From: Setaria digitata
Lineage: Eukaryota; Nematoda; Chromadorea; Rhabditida; Setariidae
NCBI GenBank assembly: GCA_003640385.1
Contig: RCAB01000830.1
Span: 1 to 16,518 of the forward strand
Length of the DNA stretch: 16,518 nucleotides
Direction of reading: 5' to 3'
How positions within the stretch are numbered: position 1 is the stretch's first letter; every line of letters starts with the position of its first letter. The position numbers and the translations under genes are program-made. The notes beneath the pieces were generated by a model. That model saw only the letters and a list, made by a program, of their open reading frames with translations, was not told the DNA's origin and searched no databases. Positions 9,351 to 16,518 of this stretch are shown here, one piece after another.

Positions 9351-9441
9351 AAATAATAATAATAAATAATAATAATAGATAATAATAATAAATAATAATA
9401 ATAAATAATAATAATAAATAATAATAATAAATAATAATAAT
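9351..9441. repeat. 13-bp minisatellite, seven units
   Basis: Seven consecutive 13-base units fit AAATAATAATAAT, starting at 9351, 9364, 9377, 9390, 9403, 9416 and 9429. The third differs by one base (AGAT for AAAT). It grew inside the wider AAT array, presumably by amplification of one slipped unit, and its purity shows it is recent. Confidence 0.95.
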
Positions 9442-9445
9442 AATG

Positions 9446-10383
9446 AAACAAATAAATAATACTAGCTTCCTGTTGCTGTTGGTAGTTAAATGAAATTTTT
9501 TCCAAATTAACACTATCTGTCAAATTTTAATCAAATTCGTCGCTTCATTATCTTGCTATCTGTCACAGTACCATTCCATTTATCTAAAAAGTAATCAAAT
9601 TATTTAAGATAAAAGCGATAAATAATTAATTTCTTCTCGAGAAAGTTGCAATTATATCGAACGCAAATTCAAAATTGAGCCAGTCTGTCAGCAGTGAATA
9701 ATTAATTAATCCGTTAACTTGATGAGCAACATTTGCTTGTGGGTTCAATAAACAAATCGTTTTTGCGTAATTATTTATTTTCACTTTTTAAATCATAATT
9801 ATTCACCAATTAACCGACGAAATGAGAATGAAAGAAAAGATCAAACATGTTCTAGATTGATTTCAATTTCTCAATTTCCTTACAAGAAAAAGAATTTAAT
9901 CAAAAACTTTTCTATCTTAACATTTTAATTTATCACAGAACAATTTTATTTTGAATACGCATACTTTCATGAATTATTAAGATTTTTAACTAATTTTAAC
10001 AGTACGAAAATATTTGCATTCCTTCTCCTCTTCTTTTGATATTTCAATGTTATTTCAATAATTTTAATCGATTTTTCATTTTTTTTTGAAAAACCTGACA
10101 GGAAAAAATCTCACTTTCCTACAGATACAAAAAATTTATTATTTATTAAATGAATTGAGGTTAATTTAGTCCCGGATGAAATAATACTTAATGATCATTA
10201 ATTGCAGTTTTGATGTATATTTTCAAATAAAATTTTTCTTATTCTCAGTGCTAATCCATTTCTCTATTATGAAATAACAAAATTTTTTCTGAGAAGATTT
10301 AAAAATTTCAAAAAAAAAAAAAAAAAAGAGGAGAAAGAAATTTTTACACCATAAAAATAAAATAAATGAGACTTAGATCGCTT
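9446..10383. other. AT-rich non-coding stretch
   Basis: I see no gene. The stretch includes A18 at 10310-10327. Around 9660-9770 base composition is a little more mixed, but every frame meets stops and no bounded exon was found. Confidence 0.6.
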
Positions 10384-10549
10384 CTGAATTGAATTCTCGA
10401 ACACTGCAATAATAATAATAATAATAAAAATAATAATAATATCTTTATTATTTCACATACCNTTGCTGAATTGAATTCTCGAACACTGCAATAATAATAA
10501 TAATAATAATAATAAAAATAATAATAATATCTTTATTATTTCACATACC
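10384..10549 (+). repeat. Tandem duplication (~82 bp) around a single N
   Basis: CTGAATTGAATTCTCGAACACTGC followed by (AAT)n, AAAAATAATAATAATATC and a TTTATTATTTCACATACC tail occurs at 10384-10461 and again at 10466-10549. The copies are otherwise identical but differ by two AAT units (78 against 84 bases). The only undetermined base of the window, N at 10462, sits at the junction. The junction reads ACCNTT where the second copy ends ACCATT, so N is probably A. Confidence 0.95.
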
Positions 10550-11112
10550 ATTTTTAACTGCTAAAATTAAACATGACCAGAAATTAATTAAAAAAGCAAT
10601 TAATTGAGCATTTATGTAGCCGAAATATCGTAAAAGGAAATAAATTCAGTTTCAATACACGCTTCATTAATGAATTCATTCCATAATGAGGAAAGTTTAG
10701 TTGCTGATGATTCACAACGAATGCAACATATTAATAATCCTGATATCCTCCTACCTAGTAATAACACTCATTTTCAAACGTTTCAATTGCGAATGCATTT
10801 AATAATTTCACCAATAATAAGCCGAAGAATCAGTTAATAATGTTCGACAGTGATTTGATTATTTTATCATCAACAGAAATCAGCTGGTAATGCTTAAGCA
10901 TAATTTCAATACTGTATCAATTAATTAACAAAGATTAGAGATGATAGTATTTCTATATAAATTTTGCACGACATTCTAATGCTAACTAAGCAATCCTAAA
11001 TCAAATTTAACAACTGTTATGATATGACTGAATGATAATCCCACTAATTAGCATAAATTAATTGTACATATTTTAAAATGAACATATTCCTGCAATAATC
11101 GATAATACAAGC
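10550..11112. other. AT-rich stretch with one 56-codon open frame, no accepted gene
   Basis: From ATG 10670 to TAA 10835-10837 the plus strand is open for 55 residues of mixed, acidic-to-neutral composition (for example NEESLVADDSQRM). No motif was recognised, and frames of this length are expected by chance here. The 15-mer ATTCCTGCAATAATC at 11086-11100 also occurs at 1327-1341, in the decayed repeat region. Confidence 0.5.
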
Positions 11113-11128
11113 AAAAAAAAAAAAAAAA
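11113..11128 (+). repeat. Poly(A) run, 16 bases
   Basis: Uninterrupted A16 followed by ATGATGATG. It marks the start of a stretch (to about 11360) in which A-runs alternate with AAT repeats. Confidence 0.9.
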
Positions 11129-11229
11129 TGATGATGCTAATGTAGTTATTAAAATGTTACTCTAATAAATTAATTAAGAAACAAAAAAAAAGAAAAAAAA
11201 AAGGAAAGAAAGAAAATATTGGCAACAAT

Positions 11230-11300
11230 TATTATTATTATAATAATAACAATAATAAAAATAACAAAATAATAATAGTAATAATAATAGCAATAATTAG
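11230..11300. repeat. Short (ATT)n/(AAT)n array that switches strand
   Basis: ATTATTATTATTAT runs directly into AATAATAACAATAAT, so the first part can fold back on the second. AAC, AAA and AGT variants follow. Confidence 0.85.
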
Positions 11301-11445
11301 ACTAAAAAAGAAAAGGCAAAAAAAAAAAAAATGCTAGAAAGATTAATGAAGCAAGAAAAAAAAAACGACAACTTTATAATTTACTAGCATATTTGTAAAA
11401 TTTAAAATTTTATGATAGAGGCTAATTACGTATATTTTATATATA

Positions 11446-11476
11446 GTTCTTATCTAGCTTTACTAGATAAGTGAAC
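11446..11476. repeat. Hairpin, 12-bp stem with a 2-base bulge
   Basis: GTTCTTATCTAG (11446-11457) pairs with CTAGATAA...GTGAAC (11463-11476) across the 5-base loop CTTTA. The inner 9 pairs are perfect and a TG bulge separates three outer pairs. It is too short for a typical microRNA precursor and has no terminator context. Confidence 0.6.
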
Positions 11477-11565
11477 AAGTTTCACAGATTAGTTTAAGCA
11501 TGAAAAATTTATAAATTTAAGGCTTAAATGTAGTACATGTTGATGTGCTAACAAACTATGTAAAC

Positions 11566-11830
11566 TTTTTTTTTTTTTTTTTTTTTTCATTTGACATTTA
11601 TTTTGATTATACAATTTGAGGAGGTTTTTTTTTTGTCGAATATATTACTTTCCTTCCTTTCCTTTCCTTTTTTTTTTTTCACTTTGTACTCTTTCCACCC
11701 ATTTTTTCTCTTTTTTTTTTTTTTTTTTAACACTTCTTTGAGTTTAACTGAAATTATAGCATATGCTGAAAAAATCTCAAAAAAAAAGTCTTTTTTTTTT
11801 TTTAGCGGAAATTTTTTTCAAATAAAATGT
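11566..11830 (+). repeat. T/C-rich low-complexity tract with T22, T18 and (TTTCC)n
   Basis: T22 lies at 11566-11587 and T18 at 11711-11728, with CCTTCCTTTCCTTTCC near 11651-11667 between them. The 86-codon plus-strand frame at 11591-11851 is mostly Phe and Ser from this tract and is not treated as a gene. Confidence 0.85.
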
Positions 11831-14555
11831 TTCTTTTTTACTAGCACTTAAAAAACACACACACACAAAAAAAAAAAAGATTTAAGATTTACTTATTTCA
11901 ACGATTTTATTATATAATTGAATAATTTTTTTTTGTTCTTTTTTTTCAAAAAAAAAAAAAAATTTCCATTTTAATTGCAAATATTGCAAAAAAAAAAAAA
12001 AAAAAAATTATTATGTGAAGAAAAAAAAAAGAAAAATATTTACTGATAAGGAAAAAATTGAATTGAATGAAGTTATCCTGGTAATCTGTTATGCGAGAGT
12101 AATTTTAAAGGCATGCAAATAGCAACTCATTAAAGGATCTTCTTTGCTGCAATATGAGAAAATTTCATAATCCTGAAGTAAATTGATGAATGAATGAAAT
12201 AAAATTAGTTTTGTTCGAGAAACTGGAAATGAATTGGTTGAGTGAAGTGAACTGATTTAAAATTAAGGCAATCAAAATAAGGCATATATTTTTAACAATA
12301 TGTTCTTTAAAGGTTTTCTTTCTTCCTTTTTTTTTTTTTCTTTTTTTTCTTTTTTGTTGTTAAATTTCCGATGAAATTTGACCAATCGAAAAAGTGAAAA
12401 TGAAATTATTTTATAATTTTAAGCAACTATAAATATCATCGATAAACATTTCATGTCGTTTGTACTTTCCATACTTATTTTCATTTTTTTTTTTTTTTTT
12501 TTTAAATTTAATCTTATGGGATGAAAGAAATGGAAGAGAAAAATGGTGGGACATTTTTTATGGATAAAATATCATCTTTATGAATTAAAATGAATATTAA
12601 ATTTGGTTTAAGTAAGTTTTTTCATATGTTGGAGAGGTTAAATGAGACCATAATTAAGTGTTGAGGTATTGGAGAGGTAAATTAGATAAAGTGTTTTAAT
12701 AAAGGGAAGTGAACATTTGGATGCTAAAAAAGCTTAGCAAATTCATAATTAATTTAGTAACAGTGATTTCTGAAATTTTCGCTCCGCATTGTTTTAATTT
12801 TTTATTGTTCTCAATTCTCATTTTCTTCCTTAGTCCAAGTTTTTATCAAATAAAATTTGTCGCTTGACAATTAAATGAATGATTGGTCAAATATCATTGT
12901 AAACTTGAATTTCATTATGTTTGTAAATTAGATAATATAAAAAAAAAAAAAAATTTATAAGTCAGATATTATCATAAAATTTTATATTGTTTGTAAAGTG
13001 GAAATTTTAGTTTAAGACAAGTGCATAAGTTTAAATGTTGTTTTGTTGATGATAGCCACAAATGACTGAAATCATTTCGAATAACTTTGGAAAAAAAAAA
13101 AGTTTTAAATATATTTTTTAGTATTTCAATGAATTGCAATTTCGGAAAAACAAAAAAATTTTCATTTTCACATTGCTTCGTTAGCGATGTAAACAATTTG
13201 AATGATTAGCAAAGTTGTTAACTTTTTTTTTTTCTTTCTTTTCATGATCAACACAATATTTAATCGTGTAGGCATGTGAATTCAGTTAATGATTGAAAAA
13301 CGAAAAAAAAAAAAAAAAAAAAAGAAAAAGAAAATTAGCAAGGAATAAAATTGACAATTAGACGATACCGTGTAACGCTTTTCCAATACAAATCCAATAA
13401 AATTCCAATGAAATATCGTTAAGCATTTTTTATTTTTGCCTAAGTTTAAAGAAATAAAAAATTTCCAGTAGTGCCTATAAATAAAAGTCAACTGGGATTT
13501 AAAAAAAGGAAAAAAAAAGAAATGAAAAAAAAAATGGAAAATAAAAACATAAAAATATACAAAGAAAAAGAAAAACTTCCTTTTGTCTTTTTTTTTTTTT
13601 TTTTTTTTTATTCAAATTAGTTAGATGAACAAAAATAATGAAAACTAACAACAAGATATTTCAACATGACATTTCATATTTCAATCATTTTCTAAATCCG
13701 CAATTTATTAAATGCCTCAAGATGCTGCAGTTGAAATGATTGAAAAGAATAAAAAAAAAAAAAAAAAAAAAAAAACGATAAAAGATCTGGAATTTCTATA
13801 ATCATTCATTAAGTTAATGTTTAGCTTTTTTTTTTTCAATCGTTATAAAATTTTTTCAAAAAAAAAAAAATGAAACTAACTGAGAATTTGGGAATTGATG
13901 CAACTCTAAATGCTGGCTGATAATGAAGAAAATATATTACAATGCCTAATCATCAAATTTCTTTTCACGCTTATTTGCTACAAAAAAAAAAAAATCATTT
14001 TATAAATTAACATTTCTAATTGGTGTGCAATTGACCATTTTATCACTTTATCACTACTTTGATCAGATAGGATCAAACATTACGTAATCAATATACTAAA
14101 ATCACTAAGCAGAAATTTGTAATATTCAATTATCAAGTTAGAAATTTATATTATTCAGTTAATAAATTACACTCTTATCAGTTTTAATATTTACATAAAA
14201 CGATAAACGTTCTCTTGATATTCATGTCATTTTTTATTATATCTTCTTGCGAAAAAAATAAAATTAAAATGAGGAATAAAAGAAAATCAAATAAATACAA
14301 AACTCAAAATTCGAAAGCGCAAATAGCTTTCAGCTTTCAAAAAAAGATACAAGCATAAAAAGTTTTAAAACAATAATAAATATAAATTGTTTATCAAAAG
14401 AATAAAATAAATAGGAAATTAAAAAAATCATTAAGAAAACGCTCAATTCGTAATACTTTTATATTTTACATATATACAAAACGGAAAAGATTTCTTTCGT
14501 TTGATTGGTTTAATGCATTATGTCCTCAAGGCTAACAACGCTTATTTAACCTATC
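11831..14555. other. AT-rich non-coding stretch dominated by homopolymers
   Basis: I see no gene. A (CA)n-poly(A) run lies near 11856-11878. Long runs are A20 (11988-12007), T20 (12484-12503), A21 (13303-13323), T22 (13588-13609) and A25 (13751-13775). Minus-strand frames at 12972-13196 and 13282-13491 have no motif and the composition expected of translated AT-rich DNA. A small patch at about 12080-12145 has an acceptor-like TATTGCAG on the minus strand but only 13 to 18 open codons after it. Confidence 0.6.
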
Positions 14556-14995
14556 GTGACAAAATGCCATTTGCTTCCCCTCTCTCTTACAACCATTCCA
14601 AATGAAATAACTTTTCTACCTCCTCCCCCGCATCATCCCCCTCACTCCCACGCACCCCTTCCACAAATTCCCCTCCAACCTCCTCCCTCCCACGCATTTC
14701 CCTCCAATCCTCACCCTCCTACACATTTCCTCTGCAACCCTCCCCCTCCCACACATTCTCCCTTCTAATTCACCTCCCTCCTACGTATCGTCCTCCCCCA
14801 TCTACTCCTTCTTCCTCCTGTCTCTCACCCAATTTTCTCCTTCTTTTTATCATTTCCAATCCTCGTCTTCACATCCTCTTCCTCACCTCGTATTCACCCT
14901 CTTCCTCTTTCCTTATCCCTCTCCCTCTTCATCATTCTCCTCTCTTCGCATCCCTTTCTCATCTTTCCGCTTCTCCCTCTCTCCTCATTTCATTC
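14556..14995 (+). repeat. C/T-rich, almost G-free island
   Basis: This is the most GC-rich stretch of the window, yet nearly all of the GC is C on the plus strand. G's are isolated, mostly in CGC, CGT or TGC contexts. It is made of CCTCC, CCCTC, TTCCTC and CATCC words. The 70-codon plus-strand frame (14556-14768) is a Pro/His/Thr/Ser low-complexity read-through of the repeat. The complementary strand is G/A-rich with repeated GGG runs. Confidence 0.85.
14670..14789 (+). repeat. Diverged ~30-bp minisatellite, four units
   Basis: Units start near 14670, 14700, 14729 and 14758 and are 29 to 32 bases long. Each follows a plan of CCCTCCAA, then a C/T core, then CYYACRCATTT or a variant (CACGCATTT, TACACATTT, CACACATTC, TACGTATC). 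A weaker unit may precede them at about 14628-14660. Confidence 0.8.
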
Positions 14996-15405
14996 GAAAT
15001 GCATAACTAATTAATTAGTCGTAATTTATAGCATTCAAATTTTTGCCATATAATTCAGTGCACAAACATCATGCTAAAACACAATTACAAATTAATGAAA
15101 AAAAAAAAAAAAAAAAAAAAAATTCGATCAAATTTTATAACTCCGACAAATGTATTATAAATTAGCTAGAAAAAAATGCTAATAATTTTTCAAATATGTC
15201 ACATTCTATTCCTTTTCTTCTCAGAAATATTTCTGTACTGAATAGATCTAAAATTAGATGAAAATTATGAATTGTCTAGATTCATTATAATAGAAATATA
15301 GCAAATATTTGTTGTTGGAAAATTTCGACATTTTCCAATTTCTCATTTCTCTCCCTATTTCTAGACAAACATAATGTTATCAAAAATTTAGTTTAATTAT
15401 CATCA
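14996..15405. other. AT-rich non-coding stretch with A25
   Basis: I see no gene. The stretch contains A25 at 15098-15122, with the paired long run being A25 at 13751-13775. The rest is unremarkable AT-rich sequence. Confidence 0.6.
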
Positions 15406-15458
15406 TTTCTCTTCCTTCTCTTTCTCTTTTCTTTTTCTTTTTTTTTTCTTTTTTTTTT
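15406..15458 (+). repeat. Pure polypyrimidine tract, 53 bases, followed by A8
   Basis: All 53 bases are C or T (TTTCTCTTCC, then CTTTTTC words, then T runs), and the tract turns directly into A8 at 15459-15466. It could support triplex or, at the T/A junction, hairpin structure. It could also be the pyrimidine tract of a splice acceptor, but no suitable AG plus open frame follows. Confidence 0.85.
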
Positions 15459-15819
15459 AAAAAAAACTTTTTAATCAAAACGACAAATTATATAATTTGG
15501 AATGATTTGTCATATTGTTCGAATTTGTCGATGCTATTCTCCTCGAATCAATATGACTAATGAATAAAACATATGAAATGTTCAATGAAAAATCATGCTA
15601 AAAGCATAAATTTTATATCTCACATCACACATGCCCTTTTCCGTTTCAGTACGCTTCATTTAAATCACTAAAACACCTTCACTTATCATCACACTCTTCC
15701 TTGTCACTAGCTAGTTTGTTATCATTTTTTTTTTCCGGAATTTTTCCATCAAATTTTTCATAAACAGCTCATCCTATTCCTATGTATTTTGCATAGTATC
15801 AATTGATGATATCAATTAA
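15459..15819. other. AT-rich non-coding stretch with an isolated acceptor-like site
   Basis: TTTTCCGTTTCAG ends near 15649 and resembles a good plus-strand splice acceptor. The frame after it stays open for about 37 codons (Ser/Leu/His/Phe-rich) to a stop near 15762. The composition is low in information and no donor or partner exon was found, so I do not call it an exon. Confidence 0.4.
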
Positions 15820-16360
15820 AAATTGCAACAATCAATATTTGAAATTAACAAAATATATTTCTTGGTAAAAGAAATAGCCCAACTAGTGTATAAGAAACAT
15901 GGATATGCTGCACCCATGGGATACAGAAGATGTCAAGTTAAAAATGGCGAGAGGAAATAACGAGAGAAGAGATTGACAAAAGGATAGATTATTTTAAGCA
16001 GAAAATAAGAAGTGATAAGAATTTGATAAGTCAGCAAGATATAAGCAAATCATAGATGAGGAAATGAAAGATATGTCAGAAAATTCGATCTGCTTTTGAC
16101 ATAAATATAGAATTTAGCGAAAATTTGTTTCTTTTTTGCATTATCTTACTGCAAATCATATGATTATCAGTGTTGCATTGTGCAAAGTATGTCACTTACA
16201 TAGCTCAAAACGGAAAAAGATTGATAACTTCTCAATAAAGAGATCCCAAAAGAATGCATTATCACAAATCAAATCAGCAAATATTGTGAATGGAATGAAC
16301 GTTCCAATGGTAGTAATATTAGCCAATCAAATGAAAATATATATCATAATAATATTATGA
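15820..16360 (+). pseudogene. Possible decayed coding remnant, frame-broken
   Basis: Consecutive open stretches with mixed, protein-like composition overlap in shifting frames: 15820-15960 (46 codons, contains GYAAPMGYRRCQV), 15942-16055 (37 codons, contains EITREEIDKRIDYFKQ), 16019-16099 (26 codons, contains IIDEEMKDMSEN), 16068-16163, and 16118-16360 (80 codons). None exceeds chance length, but together they read like one protein interrupted by small insertions or deletions and stops. The last contains CKVC followed by a Lys/Arg-rich segment (SSKRKKIDNF). Its spacing loosely recalls the C-terminal zinc-binding region of piggyBac-type transposases, with later cysteines replaced by Ser or Arg. 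Alternatives are a chance pattern or unrecognised exons. Identity is unknown. Confidence 0.22.
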
Positions 16361-16518
16361 TTACTGTTGTCTCAAAAACTTTTGCAATTAATTCAACCAT
16401 AAATTATTTGCATAAACTGTAGCATAATCAACTAATACTATTAAATTACACCTACCTACCAGTCAAGTAACTTCATCATATCATATCATATCACATTGTG
16501 TCACATTTCTCTCTCCCT
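16361..16518. other. Right edge: AT-rich, short (CATAT) repeat
   Basis: No gene seen. Three CATAT units occur near 16477-16492, and CCTACCTACC lies at 16451-16460. The window ends in a pyrimidine run (TTTCTCTCTCCCT). Confidence 0.7.

Noticed and set aside
9351..9441. Regularly spaced units considered as a CRISPR-like array
   Set aside because: Units are contiguous 13-mers without spacers and of AAT composition, so this is a minisatellite.
9110..9523. Two overlapping minus-strand open frames of 137 and 124 codons
   Set aside because: Tyr/Leu/Ile low complexity from the AAT array. Two frames open at once over the same bases is typical of a repeat lacking stops.
9710..9770. GGGTTCAATAAAC considered as a tRNA T-arm
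   Set aside because: It lacks the full GGTTCRANYCC pattern, and no D-arm, anticodon arm or acceptor pairing fits around it.
10670..10837. 55-residue plus-strand open frame with mixed composition
   Set aside because: It looks more protein-like than most, but about this many frames of this length are expected by chance and it has no motif, upstream signal or good splice sites.
11591..11851. 86-codon plus-strand open frame
   Set aside because: Mostly Phe and Ser from poly(T) and TTTCC tracts.
12080..12145. Possible minus-strand terminal exon after TATTGCAG
   Set aside because: Only 13 to 18 codons stay open in either usable frame, and nothing links it to the exon at 6172-6269.
12972..13491. 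Minus-strand open frames at 12972-13196 and 13282-13491
   Set aside because: No recognisable motif. The second opens with poly-Phe from an A21 run at its distal end, and neither has supporting splice sites.
14556..14768. 70-codon plus-strand Pro-rich open frame
   Set aside because: Translation of the C/T-rich minisatellite. Unit length varies from 29 to 32 bases, so the frame is not kept between units.
15650..15762. Possible plus-strand exon after TTTTCCGTTTCAG
   Set aside because: Good acceptor-like sequence, but the following peptide is Ser/Leu/Phe low complexity, contains a poly(T)-derived Phe run, and no donor or partner exon was found.
1..16518. Searched by eye for spliced-leader RNA, rRNA, organelle or bacterial endosymbiont inserts
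   Set aside because: No SL1-like leader on either strand, no conserved rRNA blocks and no long bacterial-type open frame.

Overview
The window looks like nuclear DNA of a multicellular eukaryote with a very AT-rich genome. Long AT-rich stretches carry no dense coding. A/T homopolymer runs of 18 to 25 bases recur about every kilobase, and there are several (AAT)n arrays. The one convincing coding piece is a short internal exon with GT-AG splice sites. Its codons end in A or T about three times in four. A nematode, perhaps a filarial or other spirurid worm, would fit the base composition, homopolymers and codon choice. That is an inference: no marker gene, spliced-leader RNA or rRNA was found to prove it.

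Layout. 1-118 is a degenerate ATT array. About 655-1425 is a long, decayed 13-15 bp repeat rich in T and C. 1499-1622 is a purine tract. 2998-3195 is an (AAT)n/(ATG)n array. 3302-3445 holds an (AT)n run, a 51-bp sequence repeated exactly at 3669-3719, and a perfect 40-bp palindrome. 6172-6269 (minus strand) is the coding exon, with non-coding DNA on both sides. 9096-9445 is an AAT array ending in a regular 13-bp minisatellite. 10384-10549 is an ~82-bp tandem duplication around a single N, possibly an assembly artefact. 11566-12360 is dominated by poly(T) and poly(A). 14556-14995 is a C-rich, almost G-free island with a ~30-bp minisatellite. 15820-16360 may be a decayed coding remnant.

If the 98-bp exon is real, its gene runs right to left and most of the window is probably intron, at least several kilobases on each side unless small exons were missed. 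No operon, promoter, tRNA, rRNA, CRISPR array or intact transposon could be supported. Most long open frames here are low-complexity translations (poly Phe/Leu/Ile/Tyr or Pro) of repeats, and I do not treat them as genes. I found no clear new biological system. The items most worth checking are the exon, the duplicated 51-mer with its adjacent palindrome, the possible decayed coding patch at the right end, and the C-rich island.
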